Assembly: GCF_009857605.1 (NCBI RefSeq) | Contig: NZ_WWCT01000015.1 | Coordinates: 1-64,000 of the forward strand | Reading direction: 5' to 3' | Length of the DNA stretch: 64,000 nt | Source: Duganella levis | GTDB taxonomy: Bacteria; Pseudomonadota; Gammaproteobacteria; Burkholderiales; Burkholderiaceae_D | Part shown: piece after piece, positions 34,163-43,025 of the stretch | Numbering within the stretch: the first letter of the stretch is position 1 | Layout: each line of letters begins with the position of its first letter | Position numbers and translations under genes: made by a program | The notes under the pieces: model-generated | Databases searched by the model: none | Told to the model about the DNA's origin: nothing | The model's input: only the letters and a program-made list of their open reading frames with translations

Positions 34163-34239
34163 GGGCGGTTAGTTCAGCTGGTTAGAATACTTGGTCGACA
34201 TCCAAGGGGTCGGGGATTCGAATTCCTCACCGCCCACCA
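34163..34239 (+). tRNA. tRNA-Val (GAC), second copy
   Basis: A copy identical to the tRNA at 34046-34122 over all 77 bases, including CCA and C33, 40 bases downstream. The two are presumably co-transcribed from the promoter at 34007-34035. Confidence 0.93.
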
Positions 34240-34273
34240 GAACATATGTAAGAGCGAGAAAGGCATCACGGTT

Positions 34274-34309
34274 ATGACACCGCGAACTACTACCAAGCTT
34301 TGGGAGTGA
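34274..34309 (+). CDS. Putative threonine-rich leader peptide of thrS
   Basis: An 11-codon frame, MTPRTTTKLWE then TGA, lies between the tRNAs and thrS, preceded by GAGAAAGG at 10 bases. Four of eleven residues are Thr, three in a row. A terminator follows 37 bases after the stop and thrS begins 42 bases after that. This is the layout of a translation-coupled attenuator in which ribosomes starved of charged tRNA-Thr stall on the ACT-ACT-ACC codons. It is inferred from this one sequence. Confidence 0.5.
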   Translation: MTPRTTTKLWE

Positions 34310-34345
34310 CGCTAGTCAACGGGATTCTTTTGCTTGAAAAAAGAG

Positions 34346-34372
34346 AAAACGCGGCTAGCCCGCGTTTTTTTT
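34346..34372 (+). terminator. Terminator / putative attenuator upstream of thrS
   Basis: A 9-bp stem AAAACGCGG/CCGCGTTTT with loop CTAGC (34346-34368) runs into eight Ts (34365-34372). An alternative helix can form between 34311-34317 (GCTAGTC) and 34353-34359 (GGCTAGC), seven pairs with one G-U, which would break the terminator. It either ends the tRNA transcript or regulates thrS. Confidence 0.8.
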
Positions 34373-34414
34373 CGTCTGCATCTTTTAATACCTTTTAAAT
34401 TACCGGAGATCACA

Positions 34415-36322
34415 ATGATTTCAGTCCGCCTTCCTGATGGTTCCGCCCGTGAATTCGACGGCCCGGTCACCGTTGCACAAGTGGCATCCAGCATCGCTAC
34501 CAGCCTCGGCAAAGCCGCGCTGGCCGGCAAGGTCGACGGCAAAGTGGTCGACACCTCGTATCTGATCGAGAAAAACGTCGATCTGGCCATCGTGACCGAT
34601 AAAGACCCTGAAGGTCTGGATGTGATCCGTCACTCGACCGCTCACTTGCTGGCGTACGCCGTCAAAGAGCTGTTCCCGGACGCGCAGGTCACCATCGGCC
34701 CGGTCATCGACAACGGCTTCTACTACGACTTTTCGTACAAGCGCCCGTTCACCCCGGACGATCTGATCGCCATCGAAAAGAAAATGGCCGAGCTGGCCAA
34801 GAAAGACGAGCCGGTCACCCGCAAAGTGCTGCCGCGCGATGAAGCTGTGGCGTACTTCAAGTCGATCGGCGAAGCCTATAAGGCCGAGATCATCGAATCG
34901 ATTCCTGCTGATCAAGATGTTTCGCTGTACAGCGAAGGCAACTTCACCGACTTGTGCCGCGGCCCGCACGTGCCATCGACCGGCAAGCTGAAAGTATTCA
35001 AGCTGATGAAGCTGGCCGGCGCCTACTGGCGCGGCGACAGCAAGAACGAAATGCTGCAGCGTGTCTACGGCACCGCCTGGGCGAAAAAAGAAGATCAGGA
35101 GCAGTACCTGTTCCAGCTGGAAGAGGCGGAGAAGCGCGACCATCGCAAGCTGGGCAAGCAGCTGGACTTCTTCCACTTCCAGGATGAGGCGCCGGGCCTG
35201 GTGTTCTGGCATCCGAAAGGCTGGACCATCTGGCAACAGGTGGAGCAGTACATGCGCAACAAGTACCAGGTCAATGGCTATCAGGAAGTGAAAGCGCCGC
35301 AGATTCTGGACGCCAGCCTTTGGGCCAAGACCGGTCACTGGGATAACTACCGCGAAAACATGTTCGTCACCGAGTCGGAAAACCGCTCGTACGCGCTGAA
35401 GCCGATGAACTGCCCGGGCCACGTGCAGATCTTCAATAGCAATATGCGTTCGTACCGCGACCTGCCGCTGCGCTACGGCGAGTTCGGCCAGTGCCACCGC
35501 AACGAGCCGTCCGGCGCGCTGCACGGCATCATGCGCGTGCGCGGCTTTACCCAGGATGACGGCCATATCTTCTGCACCAACGAGCAGATCGAGCCGGAAG
35601 TGGTGGCTTTCCATACGCAAGCGATGGAAGTGTATTCGGATTTCCACTTCCACAATATCGACGTCAAGCTGGCGCTGCGTCCGGACAACCGCATCGGTAC
35701 CGACGAAGTCTGGGATGAGGCCGAAGAAGCGCTGCGTTCGGGCCTGCGCGCCTGCGGCGTGACCTGGACCGAGCTGCCGGGCGAGGGTGCATTCTACGGT
35801 CCGAAGATCGAGTACCACCTGAAGGATTCGCTGGGCCGCCCATGGCAGGTCGGCACCATGCAGGTCGACTTCTTCATGCCGGAGCGTCTGGGCGCCGAAT
35901 ATGTGGCGGCTGACAACACCCGTCAGGTGCCGGTCATGTTGCACCGCGCGATCGTCGGTTCGATGGAGCGTTTCATCGGCATCCTGATCGAAAACTATGC
36001 GGGCGCACTGCCGGCATGGCTGGCGCCGGTGCAGGTTTCGGTGCTGAATATCTCGGACGCGCAGGCGGAATATGTGCAGCAAGTGGCTGAAAAGCTGCGC
36101 CGCAGCGGCTTCCGCGTGCAGACTGATTTGCGCAATGAGAAAATAAACTATAAAATACGTGAACATTCCGTCCAAAAACTGCCGTACATCCTTGTGGTGG
36201 GCGACAAAGAGCGGGATGCCAACACCGTCGCCGTGCGGGCACGGGGCAATGTCGATCTGGGCGTCATGTCCGTCGATGCCCTGATAGAGCGACTGCAACA
36301 AGACGTCGCCACCAAGGCCTGA
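34415..36322 (+). CDS. thrS: Threonyl-tRNA synthetase
   Basis: The 635-residue class II synthetase has an N-terminal TGS domain (residues 1-62, [18 protein letters not shown]), the editing/SAD domain with [16 protein letters not shown], the catalytic core with PMNCPGH zinc ligand and [15 protein letters not shown] (motif 2), and a C-terminal anticodon domain. It charges tRNA-Thr. The ATG at 34415 follows CCGGAGATCACA and matches the family start; a frame from 34334 would add 27 unrelated residues and run through the terminator hairpin. infC follows 38 bases later. Confidence 0.97.
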   Translation: MISVRLPDGSAREFDGPVTVAQVASSIATSLGKAALAGKVDGKVVDTSYLIEKNVDLAIVTDKDPEGLDVIRHSTAHLLAYAVKELFPDAQVTIGPVIDNGFYYDFSYKRPFTPDDLIAIEKKMAELAKKDEPVTRKVLPRDEAVAYFKSIGEAYKAEIIESIPADQDVSLYSEGNFTDLCRGPHVPSTGKLKVFKLMKLAGAYWRGDSKNEMLQRVYGTAWAKKEDQEQYLFQLEEAEKRDHRKLGKQLDFFHFQDEAPGLVFWHPKGWTIWQQVEQYMRNKYQVNGYQEVKAPQILDASLWAKTGHWDNYRENMFVTESENRSYALKPMNCPGHVQIFNSNMRSYRDLPLRYGEFGQCHRNEPSGALHGIMRVRGFTQDDGHIFCTNEQIEPEVVAFHTQAMEVYSDFHFHNIDVKLALRPDNRIGTDEVWDEAEEALRSGLRACGVTWTELPGEGAFYGPKIEYHLKDSLGRPWQVGTMQVDFFMPERLGAEYVAADNTRQVPVMLHRAIVGSMERFIGILIENYAGALPAWLAPVQVSVLNISDAQAEYVQQVAEKLRRSGFRVQTDLRNEKINYKIREHSVQKLPYILVVGDKERDANTVAVRARGNVDLGVMSVDALIERLQQDVATKA

Positions 36323-36360
36323 TCGCACTGGCAATTCATTAGATTTTAAAAGGAATCACC

Positions 36361-36882
36361 ATAGCTACTGACAAGTCGCATCGCATCAATGGCGAAATCA
36401 CTGCCCCTGAAATGCGTTTATCCGGGGTCGATAACGAGCCGCTCGGTATCGTGAGTTTGGCCGAAGCCTTCCGCCTGGCGGAAGAGGCAAATGTCGACCT
36501 GGTCGAGATCGCTCCTACCGCGGTCCCGCCGGTATGCCGTTTGATGGACTACGGCAAATTCAAGTATTCGGAGCAGAAGAAGGCTCACGAAGCGAAATTG
36601 AAGCAGAAAATCATCGCCGTGAAGGAAGTCAAATTCCGTCCGGGTACCGATGATGGCGACTACAATATCAAGCTGCGTAACCTGACCAAGTTCCTGGAAG
36701 AGGGTGATAAGACCAAAATCACCCTGCGCTTCCGCGGCCGCGAGATGGCGCACCAGGATATTGGTTTCCGTATGCTGGAACGCCTGAAAGCCGACCTGGA
36801 GCCGTACGGCCAGGTAGAGCAGTTCCCGAAAATGGAAGGCCGTCAGATGATCATGATCCTGTCGCCGAAGAAAAAGAAGTAA
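36361..36882 (+). CDS. infC: Translation initiation factor IF-3 (AUA start)
   Basis: The product is 173 residues when read from the ATA at 36361: (I/M)[19 protein letters not shown], which matches the conserved IF-3 N-terminus. AGGA lies six bases upstream. No ATG, GTG or TTG start gives a complete N-domain; the first ATG, at 36412, would remove 17 conserved residues. IF-3 binds the 30S subunit and rejects non-standard start codons, so a rare start gives autoregulation, as known for the AUU start of E. coli infC. The C-domain ([19 protein letters not shown]) is normal. Confidence 0.93.
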   Translation: MATDKSHRINGEITAPEMRLSGVDNEPLGIVSLAEAFRLAEEANVDLVEIAPTAVPPVCRLMDYGKFKYSEQKKAHEAKLKQKIIAVKEVKFRPGTDDGDYNIKLRNLTKFLEEGDKTKITLRFRGREMAHQDIGFRMLERLKADLEPYGQVEQFPKMEGRQMIMILSPKKKK

Positions 36883-36903
36883 TCTGGCTGGTATAGCAGG
36901 CAA

Positions 36904-36937
36904 AAAAAGGGCACAACTAGTGCCCTTTTTCATTTTA
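36904..36937 (+). terminator. Rho-independent terminator after infC
   Basis: An 11-bp stem AAAAAGGGCAC/GTGCCCTTTTT with loop AACTA (36904-36930) is followed by CATTTTA, 21 bases past the infC stop. It separates thrS-infC from rpmI-rplT. Confidence 0.92.
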
Positions 36938-36942
36938 TGGGC

Positions 36943-37077
36943 TATAATTGTCGGCTGTAGTAAATGTAGTGGACTCGCATCCACTGCACAAACAAGTGAG
37001 AGCAGGCATCTAAGAGCGACGTAGTGTTGCCACCTGTAATCCTGTTAATAGGAGCTGTCCGAGAGGGCAGAATATCT
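36943..37077 (+). promoter_or_regulatory. Promoter -10 and leader of rpmI-rplT
   Basis: A perfect TATAAT at 36943-36948 follows the infC terminator; no good -35 is visible at 16-18 bases. The leader of about 120 bases contains a small hairpin (GTGGA/TCCAC near 36969-36984). In several bacteria ribosomal protein L20 binds the leader of this operon to repress it, but I cannot identify that structure here. Confidence 0.45.
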
Positions 37078-37275
37078 ATGCCAAAAATGAAAACCAAGAG
37101 CTCGGCGAAAAAACGTTTTCGCGTGCGTCCAGGTGGTACCGTTAAATCGGGTATGGCTTTCAAACGCCACATCCTGACCAAGAAGACGACGAAGAACAAG
37201 CGTCAACTGCGCGGCACCCGTAACATCAATGCGTCCGACGTCCAGCGCGTCTACGCTATGATGCCATCCGCTTAA
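37078..37275 (+). CDS. rpmI: 50S ribosomal protein L35
   Basis: A 65-residue, highly basic protein starting [16 protein letters not shown], the L35 signature, and ending [11 protein letters not shown]. The ATG at 37078 gives the exact family length; an upstream in-frame ATG-like start would add unrelated residues. rplT follows after 25 bases, the usual pair. Confidence 0.97.
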   Translation: MPKMKTKSSAKKRFRVRPGGTVKSGMAFKRHILTKKTTKNKRQLRGTRNINASDVQRVYAMMPSA

Positions 37276-37300
37276 TCTCACACTCATCTAAGGAGCTAAT

Positions 37301-37660
37301 ATGCCTCGAGTAAAACGTGGGGTTACTGCGCGTGCCCGTCATAAAAAAGTACTGAATCTTGCCAAAGGCTACCGCGGTCGTCGTAGCAAGGTATACCGTA
37401 TTGCCAAGCAAGCAGTTATGCGCGCTGGTCAGTACGCATACCGTGACCGTCGTAACAAGAAGCGCGTCTTCCGCCGCCTGTGGATCGCTCGTATTAACGC
37501 CGCTTCCCGTGAGCATGGCGTTACCTACAGCGTGTTCATGAACGGTCTGAAGAAAGCTGCAATCGAACTGGACCGTAAAGTCCTGGCCGATATGGCAGTG
37601 ATGGACAAGCCAGCGTTCGCTGCGATTGTCAACGTCGTTAAAGCTAAAATCGCTGCTTAA
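37301..37660 (+). CDS. rplT: 50S ribosomal protein L20
   Basis: The 119-residue product is L20 throughout ([18 protein letters not shown] at the start, [17 protein letters not shown] following). It is essential for early 50S assembly and in other bacteria is the autoregulator of this operon. The ATG follows AAGGAGCTAAT. Confidence 0.98.
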   Translation: MPRVKRGVTARARHKKVLNLAKGYRGRRSKVYRIAKQAVMRAGQYAYRDRRNKKRVFRRLWIARINAASREHGVTYSVFMNGLKKAAIELDRKVLADMAVMDKPAFAAIVNVVKAKIAA

Positions 37661-37686
37661 TTTTTAAGCGCGGATTTACGCAAGAG

Positions 37687-37721
37687 AACGGGGCAAGGGT
37701 CATACCTGTGCCCCGTTTTTT
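37687..37721 (+). terminator. Terminator hairpin between rplT and pheS
   Basis: A 9-bp stem AACGGGGCA/TGCCCCGTT (37687-37695 with 37709-37717) is followed by TTTTTT up to 37721. pheS starts only 22 bases later, so pheST needs readthrough or a promoter that overlaps the hairpin. No Phe-rich leader peptide like E. coli pheM is visible. Confidence 0.85.
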
Positions 37722-37743
37722 GATTCAAGGATAAGAAAAACGC

Positions 37744-38763
37744 ATGGACTCCCTGGAACAACTCGTCGCCTCAGCAGTGCAGGATTTCGACGCGGCCAAA
37801 GATGACGCCGCCGCACTGGAAAACGCCAAAGCCAAATACCTGGGCAAGACCGGCCAGGTTACCGAATTGATGAAGGGCTTGGGCAAGCTCGACCCGGACG
37901 CCAAAAAGGCGCAGGGCGCGCTGATCAACGCCGCCAAGCAGCAGATCGAAGCCGCGCTCAATGCGCGCCGTGATGCGCTGGCCGAAGCCCAATTGCAAGC
38001 CCGCCTGAACGCCGAAGCGATCGACGTCTCGCTGCCAGGCCGCGGCCGCGCCGGCGGCGGCATCCACCCGGTGATGCGTACCTGGGAACGGGTGGAAGAG
38101 ATCTTCCGCTCGATCGGTTTCGACGTGGCCGACGGCCCGGAAATCGAAAACGACTGGACCAACTTCACGGCGCTCAACAGCCCGGAAAACCATCCTGCGC
38201 GCTCCATGCAGGACACCTTCTACATCGAAGGCAACGACAGCGAAGGCAAGCCGCTGCTGCTGCGCACCCACACCTCGCCGATGCAGGTGCGCTACGCCCG
38301 TAGCCACACGCCGCCGATCAAGGTGATCGCGCCCGGCCGTACCTACCGCGTCGACAGCGACGCCACCCACTCGCCGATGTTCCACCAAGTGGAAGGCCTG
38401 TGGATCGCCGAGAACATCAGCTTTGCCGACCTCAAGGGTGTGTACCTGAACTTCGTCAAGGCCTTCTTCGAGACCGACGATTTGCAGGTGCGCTTCCGTC
38501 CGTCGTACTTCCCGTTCACCGAACCGTCGGCCGAGATCGACATCGCGTTCGGTAGCGGTCCGCTCAAGGGCCGCTGGCTGGAAGTGTCCGGCTCGGGCCA
38601 GGTGCACCCATCGGTGGTGCGCAATTTTGGCCTGGACCCTGAAAAGTACATTGGTTTCGCGTTCGGCTCCGGCCTGGAGCGCCTGACCATGCTGCGCTAC
38701 GGGATCAACGACCTGCGCCTGTTCTACGAAGGCGACCTGCGTTTCCTGAAGCAGTTCAACTAA
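37744..38763 (+). CDS. pheS: Phenylalanyl-tRNA synthetase alpha subunit
   Basis: The 339-residue protein has an N-terminal coiled-coil arm (residues 1-90) and the class II catalytic domain with [22 protein letters not shown] and [15 protein letters not shown] (motif 3). It forms an alpha2-beta2 enzyme with PheT. Its ATG follows AAGGATAAGAAAAACGC. pheT starts 33 bases after its stop. Confidence 0.97.
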   Translation: MDSLEQLVASAVQDFDAAKDDAAALENAKAKYLGKTGQVTELMKGLGKLDPDAKKAQGALINAAKQQIEAALNARRDALAEAQLQARLNAEAIDVSLPGRGRAGGGIHPVMRTWERVEEIFRSIGFDVADGPEIENDWTNFTALNSPENHPARSMQDTFYIEGNDSEGKPLLLRTHTSPMQVRYARSHTPPIKVIAPGRTYRVDSDATHSPMFHQVEGLWIAENISFADLKGVYLNFVKAFFETDDLQVRFRPSYFPFTEPSAEIDIAFGSGPLKGRWLEVSGSGQVHPSVVRNFGLDPEKYIGFAFGSGLERLTMLRYGINDLRLFYEGDLRFLKQFN

Positions 38764-38795
38764 TACGGCACCGATAACAAGAAAGTCGAACGAAT

Positions 38796-41219
38796 ATGCA
38801 ATTCTCTGAAAATTGGCTGCGTACCATGGTCGATCCGAAGATGACTTCGGACGAACTGGCCCATCTGCTGACGATGTCCGGTCTGGAAGTGGAAGAAGTC
38901 GAACCGGTCGCGCCGCCGTTCTCGAATGTGGTCGTAGGCCACGTGCGCGAAATGGCCAAGCACCCGAACGCCGACCGCCTCAACGTCTGCGAAGTAGACG
39001 TCGGCACCGGCACCTTGCTGACCATCGTCTGCGGCGCGCCGAACGTGCGTCCGGGCCTGAAAGTGGTCTGCGCCATGGCTGGCGCCGTGCTGCCGCCGGG
39101 CGCCGATGGCAAGCCGTTTGAAATCAAGGTAGGCCAGCTGCGCGGCGTCGAATCGCAAGGCATGCTGTGCTCGGCCAAGGAACTGAAACTGTCGGAAGAG
39201 GGCAGCGGCCTGCTGGAACTGCCGGACGACGCGCCAGTCGGCCAGAACTTCCGCGATTACTACGCGCTGAACGACCTCAAGTTCACCATCAAGCTGACCC
39301 CGAACAAGGCGGACTGCCTGTCGGTGCTGGGCGTGGCGCGTGAAGTGTCGGCGCTGACCGGCGTGGAACTGATTGTGCCGACCTTCCGTGCGGCTGCCGT
39401 CAATCTCGACGAAAAACTGCCGGTGAAAATCTCGGCGCCGGACCTGTGCGGCCGTTTCTCGGGCCGCGTCATCCGTGGCCTGAACGCCAAGGCGGTCACG
39501 CCGGACTGGATGAAGCAGCGCCTGGAGCGCAGCGGCCAGCGTCCGGTATCGGCGCTGGTGGACATCTCCAACTACGTGATGCTGGAACTGGGCCGTCCGA
39601 GCCATGTGTTCGACCTGGACAAGATCCACGGCGGCCTCGACGTGCGCTGGGGCCGCAAGGGCGAATCGCTCAAGCTGCTGAACGGTAACACCATCCAGGT
39701 CGACGAATGGGTAGGCGTGATCGCCGACGACCAGGAGCTTGAATCGCTGGCCGGCATCATGGGCGGCGACGCCACTGCCGTCTCGCTGGACACCCAAAAC
39801 ATCTATCTGGAAGCAGCATTCTGGTGGCCGAACGCCATCCAGGGCCGCGCCCGCAAGTACAACTTCTCGACCGATGCGGCACACCGCTTCGAGCGTGGCG
39901 TCGACTATGCGACCACTGTTGAGCATATCGAGCGCATCACCGCGCTGCTGGTGGAAATCTGCGGCACCAGCCACACGCAAGTGGGCCCGGTGGACGACCA
40001 GATCGTCAACGTGCCGAAGCGCGAGCCAGTGCAAATGCGCACCGCGCGCGCGCAGAAAGTCATTGGCGTGGCGCTGGACGACAAAGTCATCGCCGACATC
40101 TTCACCCGCCTGGCGCTGCCGTTCACGCTGGCCGATGGCGTATTCTCGGTGACCTCGCCGTCGTACCGCTTCGACATCGAAATCGAGGAAGACCTGATCG
40201 AAGAAGTGGCGCGCGTCTACGGCTTCGAGAACATCCCGACCGTGGCGCCGGTGGCTGCCAACACCATGATCATTGCGCCGGAAAATACCCGTTCGCTGTT
40301 CGCGGTGCGTCACCAGCTGGCCGATCTGGGTTACCAGGAAGTGGTCAATATGAGCTTCGTGGAAGCCCAGTGGGAACAGGACTTCGGCGGCAACAGCAAT
40401 CCGATCAAGCTGCAGAACCCGATCGCCAGCCAGCTGAGCGTGATGCGTTCGACCCTGGTCGGCAGCCTGGTGGCCAATGTGCGCTACAACCTGAACCGCA
40501 AAGCAAGCCGCGTGCGCGCGTTTGAAATCGGCGCCATCTACCAGCGTGACGACAGCGTGCCGGACGGCCCGCTGACCGTGGCCGGCTATCACCAGCCGAA
40601 ACGCGTTGCCGGCATCGCCTACGGCCCAGCCTCGGACGAGCAGTGGGGCCAGGACACCCGCGCCATCGACTTCTTCGACGTCAAGGCCGACCTGGAGCAC
40701 CTGTTCGCGCCGCTGGCGCTGCGTTTCGTCAAAGCCGAACACCCGGCGCTGCACCCAGGCCGCTCGGCTCATGTATTGCTGGATGGTAACGTCATTGGCT
40801 TCATTGGCGAACTGCATCCACGCTGGTTGCAGAAATACGAGCTGCCACACGCACCGATCGTGTTCGAACTTGATGCGCTTGCCTTGCAGCAACGAGCAGT
40901 GCCAAAGTATGATGAGATCTCCAAGTTCCCGGGCGCCACCCGTGACCTGGCGGTGGTTGTCAAGCAAACGATTCCAGCGCAGGATTTGCTGGATGCATTC
41001 AATGATGCTTTGCAAACAATTCCTCAGGGAAAAATTGTGCAAGCCATTGTTTTGTTTGATGAATATCGTGGTAAAGGTTTGGAGGCAGACGAAAAATCGC
41101 TTGCTTTCCGCTTTAGCTTGCAAGATACTCAAAACACGCTGCAAGACGATGTGGTGGAAGCCGTCATGGCTGCCGCCAGCGATGCCGCCAAGCAGAAACA
41201 TGCTGCGCGTCTGCGCTAG
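38796..41219 (+). CDS. pheT: Phenylalanyl-tRNA synthetase beta subunit
   Basis: The 807-residue beta subunit starts [14 protein letters not shown] and shows the tRNA-binding OB domain (about residues 40-150), the B3/B4 editing domain, B5 and a C-terminal ferredoxin-like anticodon domain ([13 protein letters not shown] onward). The last 330 bases are visibly more AT-rich than the rest. In E. coli the ihfA promoter lies inside pheT, so the same may hold here. Confidence 0.97.
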   Translation: MQFSENWLRTMVDPKMTSDELAHLLTMSGLEVEEVEPVAPPFSNVVVGHVREMAKHPNADRLNVCEVDVGTGTLLTIVCGAPNVRPGLKVVCAMAGAVLPPGADGKPFEIKVGQLRGVESQGMLCSAKELKLSEEGSGLLELPDDAPVGQNFRDYYALNDLKFTIKLTPNKADCLSVLGVAREVSALTGVELIVPTFRAAAVNLDEKLPVKISAPDLCGRFSGRVIRGLNAKAVTPDWMKQRLERSGQRPVSALVDISNYVMLELGRPSHVFDLDKIHGGLDVRWGRKGESLKLLNGNTIQVDEWVGVIADDQELESLAGIMGGDATAVSLDTQNIYLEAAFWWPNAIQGRARKYNFSTDAAHRFERGVDYATTVEHIERITALLVEICGTSHTQVGPVDDQIVNVPKREPVQMRTARAQKVIGVALDDKVIADIFTRLALPFTLADGVFSVTSPSYRFDIEIEEDLIEEVARVYGFENIPTVAPVAANTMIIAPENTRSLFAVRHQLADLGYQEVVNMSFVEAQWEQDFGGNSNPIKLQNPIASQLSVMRSTLVGSLVANVRYNLNRKASRVRAFEIGAIYQRDDSVPDGPLTVAGYHQPKRVAGIAYGPASDEQWGQDTRAIDFFDVKADLEHLFAPLALRFVKAEHPALHPGRSAHVLLDGNVIGFIGELHPRWLQKYELPHAPIVFELDALALQQRAVPKYDEISKFPGATRDLAVVVKQTIPAQDLLDAFNDALQTIPQGKIVQAIVLFDEYRGKGLEADEKSLAFRFSLQDTQNTLQDDVVEAVMAAASDAAKQKHAARLR

Positions 41220-41246
41220 CAAGTATTGCATTTTTGACTAATAGGG

Positions 41247-41277
41247 AGTCCGGCCTGCGCCGGACTTGTTCATTTTT
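41247..41277 (+). terminator. Terminator after pheT
   Basis: An 8-bp stem AGTCCGGC/GCCGGACT with CTGC loop (41247-41266) is followed by TGTTCATTTTT. It lies 27 bases past the pheT stop. Confidence 0.82.
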
Positions 41278-41339
41278 GATAAAGGCAGGGCTGGAAAATT
41301 AATAACAACGACGTTGATTCCGCCGTACTCCAATCCGCA

Positions 41340-41711
41340 TTGGCTGCCGATCTGCACCGGGCCATGCAGGTTGCCAAAGTGCGCCAGGATGCTGAAAAAG
41401 ATTTGCCCACGCTGACCAAGGCGGAACTGGCCGAACTGTTGTTCGAGCAGGTTGGCCTGAACAAGCGCGAGGCCAAGGACATGGTGGAGACCTTCTTTGA
41501 CGAGATCCGCAATGCGCTGGAGCGCGGCGAAGCCGTCAAATTGTCCGGTTTCGGCAATTTCCAGCTGCGCGACAAGCCGCAGCGTCCGGGCCGCAACCCG
41601 AAGACCGGCGAAGAAATCCCGATCACGGCGCGCCGCGTCGTGACCTTCCACGCCAGCCAGAAGCTCAAGGGCATGGTCGAAGAGAGCAATCCGATGGCGC
41701 GCGCCGCCTGA
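41340..41711 (+). CDS. ihfA: Integration host factor subunit alpha (start uncertain)
   Basis: The product is IHF-alpha: [27 protein letters not shown], then [36 protein letters not shown], the DNA-binding beta arm. It bends DNA together with IHF-beta. The N-terminal extension beyond the E. coli start looks coding: the frame is open from 41283. Candidate starts are TTG 41340 (shown here), ATG 41364 and ATT 41298. Only ATT has a good ribosome site (AGGG, seven bases) and it would add [15 protein letters not shown]. MerR follows 17 bases downstream, as in many proteobacteria. Confidence 0.93.
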   Translation: MAADLHRAMQVAKVRQDAEKDLPTLTKAELAELLFEQVGLNKREAKDMVETFFDEIRNALERGEAVKLSGFGNFQLRDKPQRPGRNPKTGEEIPITARRVVTFHASQKLKGMVEESNPMARAA

Positions 41712-41728
41712 ACGGGAGCTGAGTCGTC

Positions 41729-42142
41729 ATGAACGATCGTCTCGCCAAGTCCGAACTGGTGGTACTGCCGCCGATCCCGGCCAAGCGCTACTTCACCATC
41801 GGCGAAGTCAGCGAGCTGTGCGGCGTGAAGCCGCATGTGCTGCGTTACTGGGAGCAGGAATTTACCCAGCTCAAGCCGGTCAAGCGGCGCGGCAACCGCC
41901 GCTATTACCAGCACCACGAGGTGCTGCTGATCCGTCGCATCCGCGAACTGTTGTACGAGCAGGGCTTCACCATTAGTGGGGCACGCAATAAACTCGACAG
42001 CCGTGCCTACGATAGCGCCGCCGCGGAGTATGATGCGGGAACGGTCAACGGCGTGCATCCGTCGGCCGTTGTACCCCCGCTGGACCGCGACTTGATACGC
42101 GGCGAATTGCTGGCGATCCTCGGCTTGCTCAAGCAAGACTAA
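41729..42142 (+). CDS. MerR family transcriptional regulator (ihfA-linked)
   Basis: This 137-residue protein has a complete MerR helix-turn-helix (YFTIGEVSELCGVKPHVLRYWEQEF, about residues 21-45), a wing (RRGNRRYYQHHEV) and a short C-terminal helical part without cysteine ligands for metal. The same MerR-like gene follows ihfA in many proteobacteria. The ligand is unknown. It probably shares the ihfA transcript. Confidence 0.93.
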   Translation: MNDRLAKSELVVLPPIPAKRYFTIGEVSELCGVKPHVLRYWEQEFTQLKPVKRRGNRRYYQHHEVLLIRRIRELLYEQGFTISGARNKLDSRAYDSAAAEYDAGTVNGVHPSAVVPPLDRDLIRGELLAILGLLKQD

Positions 42143-42284
42143 GAAGCCCGCGCACCGCTGGCGCAAAGCGCGGCGGGCGGAGAGTGATTGCTGCTATACT
42201 TCTTTCAATATTATTTTATTATCAGCGACGCTGATGCACGGTGGCGGATAGCCCGGCTTCGATCGGGTACGACGAGAGGAAACA

Positions 42285-42917
42285 ATGATACGCGTTGCCA
42301 TTTGTGACGACCATCAAATTGTAAGAGCAGGCTTTAAACAGATTTTTTCATCCTCGGACGATTTCGAGGTGGTGGCGGAAGCCGGTACCGGGCGCGAAGC
42401 GCTGGATATCGCCCGTCGCGAAATTTGCGATGTGCTGTTGCTCGATATCGCTATGCCTGACCAGAGCGGTATCGACACCTTGCGCACCATCCGTCAGGGG
42501 CAGCCTGATCTGCCGGTGCTGATCCTGTCCGGGTATCCGGCGCAGCAGTACGCGCTGAACCTGTTCAAGATGGGCGCCAACGGTTACCTGAACAAGGAGT
42601 GCGAGGCGGACGAGCTGATTACGGCGGTGCGCACGGTATTCCAGGGCCGCCGCTATGTCAGCTCGCAAGTGGGCGAGCTGCTGGCGCAAAGCTTTGACCG
42701 CGACCCCAACAAGGCGCCGCATACCGAGTTGTCGGATCGCGAGTTCCAGGTGTTTCTGCGCCTGGCGCGTGGCTCGACCGTGTCGGATATCGGCGTGGCG
42801 TTGTCGCTGAGCATTAAAACCGTCAGCACCTACCGCACCCGCATCATGGAAAAGATGGGCATGCAGTCGAATTCGGACCTGACGTACTACGCAATGAAGA
42901 ATAATCTTTTAGATTAG
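42285..42917 (+). CDS. NarL/FixJ-type response regulator
   Basis: The 210-residue protein has a receiver domain with the phosphoacceptor Asp in DVLLLDIAMPDQSG (about residue 54) and a C-terminal LuxR helix-turn-helix (LSDREFQVFLRLARGSTVSDIGVAL). The histidine kinase gene follows 108 bases downstream and is the likely partner. The start lies after ACGAGAGGAAACA. Confidence 0.94.
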   Translation: MIRVAICDDHQIVRAGFKQIFSSSDDFEVVAEAGTGREALDIARREICDVLLLDIAMPDQSGIDTLRTIRQGQPDLPVLILSGYPAQQYALNLFKMGANGYLNKECEADELITAVRTVFQGRRYVSSQVGELLAQSFDRDPNKAPHTELSDREFQVFLRLARGSTVSDIGVALSLSIKTVSTYRTRIMEKMGMQSNSDLTYYAMKNNLLD

Positions 42918-43025
42918 CAACACGTGCGCACCGTTGGGGTGCGCACAGACGCATCAACTTTTCTTCCAGTCTATAATTGGTATGCTTGGCGTAGTTACGC
43001 CTTGCCCCAATCGTGAAGGAAACGG

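Noticed and set aside
34046..34239. Tandem tRNA genes as possible integration sites
   Set aside because: No integrase, no direct repeat of the tRNA 3' end beyond the second full gene, and flanks are core genes.
34421..36334. 637-codon minus-strand open frame opposite thrS
   Set aside because: Antisense shadow of thrS.
38760..41231. 823-codon minus-strand open frame opposite pheT
   Set aside because: Complete antisense shadow of a conserved synthetase gene; composition is His/Arg/Gln-rich as in other shadows.
42146..42182. GC-rich inverted repeat between merR and the NarL-type regulator
   Set aside because: No T run follows on either strand, so it is not supported as a terminator, and no tRNA or known RNA fold is visible.
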